A stretch of DNA of 64,000 nt from Rhizobium metallidurans (GTDB lineage: Bacteria > Pseudomonadota > Alphaproteobacteria > Rhizobiales > Rhizobiaceae). A program made the translations under genes and the position numbers. The stretch is from contig NZ_JACIDW010000018.1 in NCBI RefSeq assembly GCF_014196505.1, forward strand, positions 30,125 through 94,124, given 5' to 3'. The notes beneath the pieces were generated by a model. It did not search any database and was not told the origin of the DNA. It saw only the letters and a list, made by a program, of their open reading frames with translations. Of this stretch, positions 18,805 through 27,144 are shown piece by piece. The stretch's first letter is position 1, and each line of letters opens with the position of its first letter.

Positions 18805-18890
18805 TGGGCAGGATGCGGAGGGGATTTTTCCACCAAGACAATAACGCACCCCGCCTTGCAATGCCCCCATTTCCACGAAACAACTTGCCC

Positions 18891-19856
18891 ATGAGCATCC
18901 CCAAGACCCACCCCTTCCCCTTCGACCCCACCTACGGCATGACGCTCGACACGCTGCGCGCCATCGCTCCGCCCGAAGCCCCACCGGGCTTCGACGCCTT
19001 CTGGCGGAAGCGCTACGAACGGGCGATCGCCACCGATCCGCGGCCGCGCGTGCAAAGGAGCGCGCTGACCCATCCCGCCTGGCGCATTCTCGACATCACC
19101 TATGTCTCGACCGGTGATGTCGCGATCGGCGGCTGGCTGCTGTTGCCGCGCGGCGGGACGGTCAGGCGCGGCGTCATCGTCGGCCACGGCTATGGCGGCC
19201 GCGAGGCGCCGGATTTCGACCAGCCGGTGGAAGAGACGGCACTGCTCTTTCCCTGCTTTCGCGGCATGTCGCAGAGCCGGCACCCCTCTATTCCGCCGGA
19301 TGCGCCGGGCCATGTGCTCCACGGCATCGACAGGCCCGACGACTATGTCATCGGCGGCTGCGTCGAGGATCTCTGGCTCGGCGTATCGACGCTGCTTGCG
19401 CTCTATCCCTGGCTGGATGGCCATATCGGCTATGTCGGCGCCAGCTTCGGCGGCGGCATCGGCGCGCTCGGCATTCCCTTCGATCCCCGAATAGCGAGGG
19501 GCCATCTCGTCGTCCCGACGTTCGGCGACCGCGCCAGCTGGCTGACGCTTCCCACCGTCGGCAGCGCCGATTCCGCCCAGGCTTACGCGAAAACACATGA
19601 AGGCGTGCTCGATCACCTCCGCCTCTTCGACGCCGCGACCGCCGCCATCCGCATCACCGTGCCGATGCTGGTCGCTCCCGCCCTCTTCGACCCCGCCGTC
19701 GCCCCGCCCTGCCAGTTCGCCGTCGCCAATGCCGTGCCGACATCCAGGGACAATGAAATCTTCGTCCTCGACGCCGGCCATTTCGACTATCCCGGCATGC
19801 TGGAACAGAACTACGCATTGCGCGAAAAGCTGCGGCGTTTCCTGCAGGCGTTGTAA
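18891..19856 (+). CDS. AXE1-family acetyl (xylan) esterase
   Basis: A 321-residue alpha/beta-hydrolase of the acetyl-xylan-esterase type. Ser185 lies in YVGASFGGGIG, with likely Asp in VAPALFDPAV and His in LDAGHFDY completing the triad. RGVIVGHGYGG supplies the oxyanion region. No signal peptide is seen, so it probably deacetylates imported acetylated sugars in the cytoplasm, as intracellular AXE1 enzymes do. The ATG at 18891 begins MSIPKTHPFPFDP, the usual family start; the upstream extension runs through the repeats. The neighbouring xylose and sugar genes fit a carbohydrate role. Confidence 0.82.
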   Translation: MSIPKTHPFPFDPTYGMTLDTLRAIAPPEAPPGFDAFWRKRYERAIATDPRPRVQRSALTHPAWRILDITYVSTGDVAIGGWLLLPRGGTVRRGVIVGHGYGGREAPDFDQPVEETALLFPCFRGMSQSRHPSIPPDAPGHVLHGIDRPDDYVIGGCVEDLWLGVSTLLALYPWLDGHIGYVGASFGGGIGALGIPFDPRIARGHLVVPTFGDRASWLTLPTVGSADSAQAYAKTHEGVLDHLRLFDAATAAIRITVPMLVAPALFDPAVAPPCQFAVANAVPTSRDNEIFVLDAGHFDYPGMLEQNYALREKLRRFLQAL

Positions 19857-19962
19857 CGAGACGGCCAGCCCGTCGATAACGCCGATGTCAAAACTCGTGA
19901 ATTGTTATTGTCCGGATCGTGGCGGAAGGCTTCGAGCAGTGTCCCCTGATGAAAGGTCAGCC

Positions 19963-20370
19963 ATGTTCGCTTCGATCCACGCCCTGCAGCCGGCCTTGCT
20001 GAGCCTGCTGCGCATCGTTTCCTCGCTCGTGCTCTTCAGCTATGGCACACAGAAGATCCTGTATTTCCCGGCCGCCGAGCGCGTACCCGACGTCGGCTCG
20101 CTGCCGTGGATCGCCGGCGTGTTCGAGCTGGTCCTTGGCTTTCTCGTGCTGATCGGCTTTCAGACCCGCATCGCCGCCTTCGTTCTCTCCGGCGTCATGG
20201 CATCCGCCTATTTCATCGGCCATGCCTCGAAGAGCTTCTACCCCGCCCAGAACGGCGGCGTCGCCGCCATCCTCTTCTGCTTCATCTTCCTCTATATCTT
20301 CGCTGCTGGCGCCGGTCCTTACAGCCTCGATGCGATGCTGAAGCGCAAGCAGGGCGTTGCTGCGGCTTGA
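19963..20370 (+). CDS. DoxX family membrane protein
   Basis: A 135-residue protein with four predicted transmembrane helices and the DoxX signature SYGTQKILYFP after the first helix, then GVFELVLGFLVLIGFQTRIAA. DoxX proteins are small inner-membrane proteins linked to redox stress and quinone or thiosulfate chemistry in some bacteria; the role of this one is not known. The ATG at 19963 gives the normal length. It follows the esterase gene after about 105 bases and may or may not share its transcript. Confidence 0.85.
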   Translation: MFASIHALQPALLSLLRIVSSLVLFSYGTQKILYFPAAERVPDVGSLPWIAGVFELVLGFLVLIGFQTRIAAFVLSGVMASAYFIGHASKSFYPAQNGGVAAILFCFIFLYIFAAGAGPYSLDAMLKRKQGVAAA

Positions 20371-20395
20371 TTAAAAGTAGGTGACGGAGCAAGTA

Positions 20396-20438
20396 GCCCC
20401 CTCACCCTACCCTCTCCCCGAGGGGAGAGGGGGAGCGA
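20396..20438. repeat. Palindromic repeat, CTCTCCCC/GGGGAGAG type
   Basis: CCCTCTCCCCGAGGGGAGAGGG forms a tight hairpin beyond doxX and before the convergent oxidoreductase gene. It resembles the widespread rhizobial CTCTCCCC-GGGGAGAG intergenic palindromes but differs from the 40-base element. It may also serve as a bidirectional terminator. Confidence 0.75.
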
Positions 20439-20476
20439 GCCGCTTGCCCCGAGGGGACCACTGGCTCTGAGAGAAC

Positions 20477-21664
20477 TTACACCTTGACCCAGGCCCCATT
20501 GCGCTTCGACGACGCCACGCAGGCATCCACGAAGGCGACGCCCTTCACGCCGTCGTCGACCGTCGGGTAGACCACGGCCTTGTCGACCGCCTTGCCCTTC
20601 TTGTGCGCGTTGATGGCGTGCGCGGCTTCCGTGTAGATCGTCGCGAAGGCTTCGAGATAGCCTTCCGGATGACCGGATGGAATGCGCGAGACGCGGGCGG
20701 CGGCAGGACCGGAGCCGGCGCCGTTGCGGGTGATCAGGCGCTTCGGCTCGCCGAACGGCGTGAACCAGAGATAGTTCGGATCGGCCTGCACCCATTCCAG
20801 GCCACCCTTGGTGCCGTAGACGCGGACCTTCAGCCCGTTTTCGTGACCCGGCGCCACCTGGCTGCACCAGAGCATGCCCTTGGCCGGCTTTTCCGAGCCC
20901 TTGGCCTTGAAGCGCAGCATCACATGCGCGTTGTCGTCGAGACGGCGGCCTTCGACGAAGCTGTCGAGATCGGCGGCAAGACTGTCGAGCTCGAGGCCGG
21001 AAACGAAGGTGGCGAGGTTATAGGCATGCGTGCCGATATCGCCGGTGGAACCGCCGGCACCCGACTGCGCCGGGTCGGTGCGCCACACGGCCTGCTTGGC
21101 GCCCTGCTGCTCGACGGCCTCGGTCAGCCAGTCCTGCGGATATTCGGCCTGCACCAGGCGGATATCGCCGAGTTCGCCATTGGCGATCATCTCGCGCGCC
21201 TGGCGCACCATCGGATAGCCGGTGTAATTATGCGTGAGGATGAACAGCGCGCCGCTTTCGTCGGCGATTTTCTTCAGCTTCTTGGCATCGGCCAGGTTCG
21301 AGGTCAGCGGCTTGTCGCAGATGACATGGATGCCGCGACGCAGGAACTCCTTGGCGGCGTCGTAATGCACGTGGTTTGGCGTGACGATCGACACCGCCTC
21401 GATGCCGTTCTTCAGCTTCGCCTCGCGGATCGCCATCTCGCGATAGCTGGAATAGGTGCGGCTCGGATCGAGCCCGAGATCGGCGCCCGATGCCATCGCC
21501 TTTTCCGGCGTCGACGACAGCGCGCCCGCGATCAGCTCATATTGATCGTCGATGCGGGCAGCGATGCGGTGCACCGCTCCAATGAAAGCCCCGGCGCCAC
21601 CGCCGACCATGCCGAGACGGATGCGCGGCTCGCGCGTGTGTTCCGTTGATGCTTCGATTGCCAT
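20477..21664 (-). CDS. Gfo/Idh/MocA family sugar oxidoreductase
   Basis: A 395-residue NAD(P)-dependent dehydrogenase. The Rossmann loop GMVGGGAGAFIGAVHR opens the protein and VICDKPLTSNLADA carries the conserved Lys-Pro of the family; HNYTGYPM and GGSTGDIGTHAYN belong to the catalytic C-terminal domain. Such enzymes oxidise sugars or inositols, often to keto forms. The ATG at 21662-21664 has GGAGG upstream. It follows the TIM-barrel isomerase gene on the same strand, with a repeat between them. The two probably act in one sugar pathway fed by the ABC importer further right. Confidence 0.9.
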   Translation of the reverse strand: MAIEASTEHTREPRIRLGMVGGGAGAFIGAVHRIAARIDDQYELIAGALSSTPEKAMASGADLGLDPSRTYSSYREMAIREAKLKNGIEAVSIVTPNHVHYDAAKEFLRRGIHVICDKPLTSNLADAKKLKKIADESGALFILTHNYTGYPMVRQAREMIANGELGDIRLVQAEYPQDWLTEAVEQQGAKQAVWRTDPAQSGAGGSTGDIGTHAYNLATFVSGLELDSLAADLDSFVEGRRLDDNAHVMLRFKAKGSEKPAKGMLWCSQVAPGHENGLKVRVYGTKGGLEWVQADPNYLWFTPFGEPKRLITRNGAGSGPAAARVSRIPSGHPEGYLEAFATIYTEAAHAINAHKKGKAVDKAVVYPTVDDGVKGVAFVDACVASSKRNGAWVKV

Positions 21665-21712
21665 GTGTTCCTCCAAGTTTGTGCTGTATTTGCGTGAAGT
21701 GGATTTAACGCT

Positions 21713-21857
21713 GTGCCGTGTGGCCCCCTCATCCGCCTGCCGGCACCTTCTCCCCGTTGGGGAGAAGAGACTCGGGGCGGGCCGCTCGCTCGACCTTCCC
21801 TTCTCTCCAACGGGGAGAAGGTGGCCCGAAGGGTCGGATGAGGGGGCCACACGGCAC
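21713..21857. repeat. Long palindromic repeat with 23-bp perfect arms
   Basis: Outer arms at 21713-21735 and 21835-21857 (GTGCCGTGTGGCCCCCTCAT plus CCG) are perfect inverted copies. Inside, CCTTCTCCCCGTTGGGGAGAAG and TTCTCTCCAACGGGGAGAAG add further hairpins. It lies between two genes of the same strand. Relatives are at 5394-5420 and 63801-63912. Confidence 0.9.
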
Positions 21858-21884
21858 CACCTCTCCTACCAGACGAAACCCAGC

Positions 21885-22937
21885 TTAAATCCCCAGCATC
21901 CGCCGGTTGGCCGCCTGGTCCGTGCCGCTGCCGGCGAAGTCGTCGAAGGCCTTCTCCGTCACGCGGATGATGTGCGACTTGACGAACTCGGCACCCTCGC
22001 GCGCGCCGTCTTCCGGATGCTTCAGCGCGCATTCCCATTCGACCACGGCCCAGCCATCGAAATTGTTGGCCGTCATCTTCGAGAACACCGCCCCGAAATC
22101 GACCTGGCCGTCGCCGAGCGAGCGGAAGCGGCCGGCGCGTTCGACCCAGCCCTGGTAGCCGCCATAGACGCCCTGGCGGCCCGTCGGGTTGAACTCCGCA
22201 TCCTTGACGTGGAACATCTTGATCCGGTCTTTGTAGATGTCGATGTTGTCGAGGTAATCCAGGCACTGCAGCACGTAGTGCGAGGGATCGTAGAGCATGT
22301 TGGCGCGCGGATGGTTCTTCACGCGCTCGAGAAACATCTCGAAGGTGACGCCGTCATGCAGGTCTTCGCCGGGATGGATCTCGTAGGCGATGTCGACACC
22401 GTTTTCGTCGGCGTGATCGAGGATCGGCGTCCAGCGCTTGGCGAGCTCGTCGAAGGCGGTCTCGACGAGGCCGGCCGGGCGCTGCGGCCAGGGGTAGATG
22501 AACGGCCAGGCGAGCGCGCCGGAGAAGGTCGCATGCGCCTTGATGCCGAGGTGCTTCGACGCCGTCAGCGCCATCTTCACCTGCTCGACAGCCCATTCCT
22601 GACGCGCTTTAGGATTGCCGCGCACCTCGGGTGCGGCGAAGCCATCGAAGGCTTCGTCATAGGCCGGATGCACGGCGACCAGCTGGCCCTGCAGGTGGGT
22701 GGAAAGCTCGGTGATCTCGACGCCGTTCTGGCGCGCCACGCCGGCAAGCTCGTCGCAATAATCCTTGGAAGACGCGGCCTTCTTCAAGTCGATCAGCTGG
22801 CCCGCCCAGGTCGGAACCTGCACGCCCTTGTAGCCGGTGTCGGCGGCCCACTTGGTGATTGCATCCCACGAGTTGAAAGGCGCGGCATCGCCCGCGAACT
22901 GCCCGAGGAACAAGCCTGGGCCCTTGATCGTTTTCAT
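21885..22937 (-). CDS. Sugar phosphate isomerase/epimerase (TIM barrel)
   Basis: A 350-residue protein of the xylose-isomerase-like TIM-barrel family. The metal-site residues appear in order: Glu in IAYEIHPGED, Asp/His in MLYDPSHYV, His/Asp in MFHVKDAEFN, and Glu in AVVEWECALKH. Such enzymes isomerise or epimerise free or keto sugars with Mn2+ or a similar metal. The start has GGGAGG upstream. It is the first gene of an operon with the Gfo/Idh/MocA oxidoreductase. A LacI-like half palindrome (GTAAACGTTT, 22963-22972) sits in its promoter. The sugar is not identifiable from sequence. Confidence 0.88.
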   Translation of the reverse strand: MKTIKGPGLFLGQFAGDAAPFNSWDAITKWAADTGYKGVQVPTWAGQLIDLKKAASSKDYCDELAGVARQNGVEITELSTHLQGQLVAVHPAYDEAFDGFAAPEVRGNPKARQEWAVEQVKMALTASKHLGIKAHATFSGALAWPFIYPWPQRPAGLVETAFDELAKRWTPILDHADENGVDIAYEIHPGEDLHDGVTFEMFLERVKNHPRANMLYDPSHYVLQCLDYLDNIDIYKDRIKMFHVKDAEFNPTGRQGVYGGYQGWVERAGRFRSLGDGQVDFGAVFSKMTANNFDGWAVVEWECALKHPEDGAREGAEFVKSHIIRVTEKAFDDFAGSGTDQAANRRMLGI

Positions 22938-22962
22938 GTCAATTCCTCCCTAAAAGATGACC

Positions 22963-22972
22963 GTAAACGTTT
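22963..22972 (-). promoter_or_regulatory. LacI-like operator half-match upstream of the isomerase operon
   Basis: GTAAACGTTT contains the perfect core AAACGTTT and agrees with most positions of TGTAAACGTTTACA, the type of site seen upstream of the CUT2 ATPase gene. It may bring this operon under the LacI regulator encoded at 28836-29867. Confidence 0.4.
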
Positions 22973-23204
22973 CTGGATCAGTTTTAACACGCGATTCACA
23001 CTCTGCAAGCCGATTTTGGCGAGAATGCAAATCTGCCCCGACGGACATCAATTCGAGGTGGCGACTAAACCATGTCGGGCACCCACCCGCAAGACGTACG
23101 TACCGCATTTCTTGGCGCCCGCGCCCCGCGCGGCCCCTTCCCGGCGCATCTTTGTGGACTTCCCGCCACCGCGTGCTACTCTGGGTCGACCAGGAGGGTG
23201 GTCG

Positions 23205-24995
23205 ATGACGCGGCGGCTGGCGGCAATCTTGGATGCGGATGTTGTCGGCTTCTCCCGGCTGATGGGCCACGATGAAGCGGGAACCTTTGCCGCGCTGAAA
23301 CACCACAACACCGAGATCGTCGTTCCCGCCATAAACAGGTATCGCGGACATGTCGTGAAATTCGTCGGAGACGGCACGCTGGCGGAATTTTCCAGCGTGA
23401 TCGATGCGTTGCGTTGCGCGATGGAGATCCAGGAGGCCATTCTGGCGCTCAACCGGGAGGTGAAGCCCGACCGCCGGATGATCTGGCGTATCGGCATCCA
23501 TGTCGGCGACGTCCTGACCGAGGATGGCGACATCTTCGGCGAGAGCGTCAACATCGCCGCGCGGCTGCAGGCATTGGCGCCGGCCGGCGGCATCTGCCTG
23601 TCGCAGCAGGTGCGCGACCAGATCGGCGCGGCGCTCGACTTCGAGGCCACCGACTTCGGCAACCGCAAACTGAAGAACATCGAGCATCCGGTGCGGGTGT
23701 GGCGCTGGTTTCCGCCCGGAAGGGAAACGGACGGCCCCGACGACGAGGGCCAGGACCAGGCGATGCCAACGCGGCCGCCGCAGCGCAGGCGTCCTTCCAT
23801 CGCGGTGCTTCCGTTTGCCAACATGTCCAATATCGAGGGGCAGGAGCATTTTTCCGACGGCTTCACCGACGAGCTGATCGCGACCCTGGCGCGCTGTCGC
23901 TGGCTGCTCGTCGCCGCCCGCAATTCCTCCTTCAGCTTCAAGGGTCGCGCCGTCGATGCCCGCCGCGTCGCCGAGAATCTCGGCGTCAAATATGTACTCG
24001 AAGGCAGCGTCCGGCGCTCCGACACCCGCATCCGCATCACCGCGCAACTGCTGGATGGAAACGAGGGCACGCTGCTCTGGGCCGAACGCTACGACCGCAT
24101 GCTCGCCGATATCTTCGACCTCCAGGACGAGATCGCCTCCGAGATCACGGGGACGATCGAGCCCGAATTGAGCGTCATCGAATTCGCGGCGCTTCGCGGC
24201 CGCTCGATCGTCGACATGACGGCCTGGGAGATCTACCTGAAGGGCCTCTGGCATCTCTACCGCTTCACGGTCGACGATTTGAACACGGCCAAGCATCTGT
24301 TCGAGCAGGCGATCTCCATCGATCCGAGCTTCGCGCAGGCGCAGGCGCGGCTGGCCTATGTCCATATCCAGCTCGGCTGGTACGGCTCTCTCGAGGAGCG
24401 CTCGGGTCGCATATGCGAGGCGATCGAGCTTGCCGAACGGGCGATCACGCTCGACGAGAAGGAGCCGGCCGCGCATCTGGCGCTCGGTCGCGCCCTGGCC
24501 CTCGATGGCGCGACACAGGCCGGCATCGCGCATCTGCGCCACGCCGCGAAACTCGATCACAGCTTTGCCCAGGCGCATTTCGCGCTCGGCCAGGCGCTCT
24601 GTTATGCCGACCGCCCCGAGGAAGGGATGGTCGAGATCCGGGAAGCCTTTCGGCTCAGTCCGCGCGATCCGCATCTCTGGACCTTTCACAGCATGATGGC
24701 CTTCGCCAACTACCAGATGGACAGGCTCGACGAGGCGGCCGACGCCGCGCGCGCATCGATGCGCTCGCCGAACGTCACCTTCTGGCCGGCGATGGCCCTG
24801 GCGGCGATCCTCGGACGGCAGGGCAAGATCAGGGAGGCGCGCCAGGCGATCGCCGATCTCTACGGCTTCCGCCCCGGCATGACCCTTGAGGATGCGAGGC
24901 GTGAATTCTACTTCGGCCTCAAGCCCGCGATGAGCGAAACCTTCATCGAGCGCTTTGTCGGCGACCTCGCCAAGGCAGGCTTGCTGCCAGAGTAA
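23205..24995 (+). CDS. Class III nucleotide cyclase fused to TolB-like and TPR region
   Basis: A 596-residue protein. Residues 1-175 form a class III adenylate/guanylate cyclase domain: Asp12 (LDADVVGFSRLM) and Asp56 (VKFVGDGTLAEF) are the metal residues and GESVNIAARLQ carries the transition-state Asn and Arg. A TolB-like region follows (SIAVLPFANMS, FSDGFTDELIATLARC, VLEGSVRRSDTRIRITAQ), then several tetratricopeptide repeats from about residue 330. Rhizobial genomes carry many such cyclases, and the input signals of most are unknown. The ATG at 23205 has AGGAGGG at ideal spacing; the upstream in-frame extension is not coding-like. It divides two sugar operons on the other strand. Confidence 0.9.
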   Translation: MTRRLAAILDADVVGFSRLMGHDEAGTFAALKHHNTEIVVPAINRYRGHVVKFVGDGTLAEFSSVIDALRCAMEIQEAILALNREVKPDRRMIWRIGIHVGDVLTEDGDIFGESVNIAARLQALAPAGGICLSQQVRDQIGAALDFEATDFGNRKLKNIEHPVRVWRWFPPGRETDGPDDEGQDQAMPTRPPQRRRPSIAVLPFANMSNIEGQEHFSDGFTDELIATLARCRWLLVAARNSSFSFKGRAVDARRVAENLGVKYVLEGSVRRSDTRIRITAQLLDGNEGTLLWAERYDRMLADIFDLQDEIASEITGTIEPELSVIEFAALRGRSIVDMTAWEIYLKGLWHLYRFTVDDLNTAKHLFEQAISIDPSFAQAQARLAYVHIQLGWYGSLEERSGRICEAIELAERAITLDEKEPAAHLALGRALALDGATQAGIAHLRHAAKLDHSFAQAHFALGQALCYADRPEEGMVEIREAFRLSPRDPHLWTFHSMMAFANYQMDRLDEAADAARASMRSPNVTFWPAMALAAILGRQGKIREARQAIADLYGFRPGMTLEDARREFYFGLKPAMSETFIERFVGDLAKAGLLPE

Positions 24996-25020
24996 AGACG
25001 CCCGCCCTTTCGAGCGGGCG
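24994..25020 (-). terminator. Terminator of the CUT2 sugar transporter operon
   Basis: CGCCCGC and GCGGGCG (24999-25005 and 25014-25020) form a 7-bp GC stem with an 8-base loop. On the minus strand it is followed by UCUUU. It overlaps the cyclase stop and may work in both directions. Confidence 0.7.
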
Positions 25021-25037
25021 CCTCGTATTCACAAGGA

Positions 25038-25985
25038 TCAGAACGGCGAATCCGGGAAGTAGAAGTCCTTGGCGTTGTCCTTCGTCACCAGCGTGGCGTC
25101 GAGGATGTAGTTGCCGCGAACCGGGACCTGGTCGTAGAGCGCCGCGGCCGTCAGTTCCATGGCGGTGCCGACCATCGCCGGCGGATAGAGAACGTCGACC
25201 GGGATCATCTTGTCGCCGTCCATGACCTTCTTGACCATGTCCTTGGAGCCGGCGCCGGCCACGACATACTTAATGTCGGTGCGCTTGGCCTGCTCGATCG
25301 CCTGCAGCACGCCGACGGCCATGTCGTCGTCCTGGCACCAGACCACGTCGATCTTCGGGTACTTGGTGAGATAATCCTGCATCACCTTGAAGGCATCGTC
25401 GCGGTTCCAGTTGCCGAACTGGCGGTCGAGAACCTTGACGTTGGAGCCGGCGATACCCTTGTCGAAGCCGTCCTGGCGCTGCTGGTCGATCGGGATCGGC
25501 AGGCCGCGGATGACGACGACCTGCGCGTCGGGCGTGGTTTCCTTGATGTACTTGCCGGCGACTTCGCCAAGCGCCGGGTTGTTGCCGGCGACGTAGAGAT
25601 CGCGCACGGAATCGTCGTTGGTGCTTGGCGCGCGGTCGACCAGCGTCACGAAGGTGCCCTTGGCCTTGACTTCCTTGATGGCGTTGACCAGCGGATCGGG
25701 GTCCGACGGCAGGATGACCAGCGCGTCGATGCCCTGCGTTGCCAGATCCTGCACCGCGTTCGCCTGGCTCGCGGCATCCGGCGAGGTCTTTACGATCACG
25801 TTGATATCCGGATATTCGGCCTTCAAGAGCTTGGCGACGCGCTCGGCATGGAACACCACGCCGGCGGTCCAGCCGTGGTCGGCGGCCGGAATGGAAACGC
25901 CGATGGTCTTCTTGTCCGCCGCCTGCGCGACGCCGGCGAGCAGCGCCGCCGCGACGACCGCCAAACTGAACATTGTCTTACGCAT
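25038..25985 (-). CDS. Sugar ABC transporter substrate-binding protein (CUT2, ribose type)
   Basis: A 315-residue periplasmic protein. MRKTMFSLAVVAAALLAGVAQA is its signal peptide, then KKTIGVSIPAADHGWTAGVV starts a two-lobe RbsB-like domain (VWCQDDDMAVGVLQAIEQA, IDALVILPSDPDPL). It captures a sugar for the permease and ATPase encoded upstream on the same strand. It is the last gene of the operon and ends at a terminator. The sugar is unknown; nearby oxidoreductase and isomerase genes suggest an unusual sugar or polyol. Confidence 0.92.
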   Translation of the reverse strand: MRKTMFSLAVVAAALLAGVAQAADKKTIGVSIPAADHGWTAGVVFHAERVAKLLKAEYPDINVIVKTSPDAASQANAVQDLATQGIDALVILPSDPDPLVNAIKEVKAKGTFVTLVDRAPSTNDDSVRDLYVAGNNPALGEVAGKYIKETTPDAQVVVIRGLPIPIDQQRQDGFDKGIAGSNVKVLDRQFGNWNRDDAFKVMQDYLTKYPKIDVVWCQDDDMAVGVLQAIEQAKRTDIKYVVAGAGSKDMVKKVMDGDKMIPVDVLYPPAMVGTAMELTAAALYDQVPVRGNYILDATLVTKDNAKDFYFPDSPF

Positions 25986-26062
25986 GTCTATCTTCCTCCC
26001 ATTGAACCCCAGGGCTTGCGAACCTTGAGACCGGGCGCCCCGCCGACCCGGCCGATCCCTTG

Positions 26063-27064
26063 CTACCTGCGCGCCAGCGACCGCTGCACGAGCATGGCGA
26101 TGATGATGATCGAGCCCTGGATGGCGCCGATCAGATATTCCGAGATGAAATTCGAGAGCAGCATGATGTTGCCGACCAGTTCGAGAATGAAGGCGCCGCA
26201 GATCGTGCCCCAGACGCGCCCCGCCCCACCCTTCAGCGCCGTGCCGCCGACGACGACCGCGGTGATCGCCTGCAGCTCCCACAGGATGCCCGTCGTCGCC
26301 GACGTCGAGCCGAGACGCGGAACGTAGAGCAGCACGGCGATCGCCACGCAAAGCCCCTGGATGACGAAGGCGATGGTGCGCACCTTGTTGACGGCGATGC
26401 CGGAATAGCGCGCCACGTCGCGGTTCGAGCCGACGGCCACGACATGGCGGCCATAGCGCGTGCGATAGAGAATGAAGGCGGCGACCGCGGTGACCGCGAG
26501 GATGACGATGATCGGCACCGGCACGCCCGCGATCGAACCGAAATAGACGGGGCGGTAAAGCGACTGCTGCTCGGCCGAGCGCAGCGTGATGGCGCCGCCC
26601 TGTGAGAGCCATGTCGTCAGGCCGCGATAGATGCCCATCGTGCCGAGCGTGGCGATGAACGGCTCGATTTTTCCGACCGTGGTGATCAGCCCGTTCGCGA
26701 GCCCGCAGAGCGCACCGGCGACGATGGTGAAGACGACGGCGACGGCGAGCATCAGCGCGGGATCGGCGATGATGGCCGAGTTCATCAGAAGGATCATCAG
26801 GCTGGCCACGAAGGCGACCATCGACCCCACCGAGAGGTCGAGATCCCCCGACGAGACTACGAAGGTGGCGCCGACCGCGATGATGGCGATGAAGGCGCTG
26901 CGGGTCGCGACATTGGCGAGGTTGGTGATGCCGATGAAGTTCGGGTTGACCAGCGCGCCGACGACCAGCAGCAACGCCAGCGCCGCGAACGGCGCGACCG
27001 CCCTGAGATCGATATCCCGCCAGGAACGCCGCCTGAGCTGACTGGTCTCGTCGTTCGCACTCAT
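26063..27064 (-). CDS. Sugar ABC transporter permease (CUT2)
   Basis: A 333-residue inner-membrane permease of the RbsC/AraH family with eight to ten hydrophobic helices. It contains TFVVSSGDLDLSVGSMVAFV and GTALKGGAGRVWGTICGAF, the conserved RbsC-type core motifs. MSANDETSQL at 27064 was chosen as the start because the alternative ATG four codons earlier directly abuts the GGGAGG. It lies between the ATPase and binding-protein genes of one operon. Confidence 0.92.
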   Translation of the reverse strand: MSANDETSQLRRRSWRDIDLRAVAPFAALALLLVVGALVNPNFIGITNLANVATRSAFIAIIAVGATFVVSSGDLDLSVGSMVAFVASLMILLMNSAIIADPALMLAVAVVFTIVAGALCGLANGLITTVGKIEPFIATLGTMGIYRGLTTWLSQGGAITLRSAEQQSLYRPVYFGSIAGVPVPIIVILAVTAVAAFILYRTRYGRHVVAVGSNRDVARYSGIAVNKVRTIAFVIQGLCVAIAVLLYVPRLGSTSATTGILWELQAITAVVVGGTALKGGAGRVWGTICGAFILELVGNIMLLSNFISEYLIGAIQGSIIIIAMLVQRSLARR

Positions 27065-27144
27065 GTCCAAAGTCATCCTCCCGTCATGCCTGCCGGCATT
27101 CTGTCCGTTGTTCCGCCTAACGGCGGTTGTCTCCCGCGGCCGCC

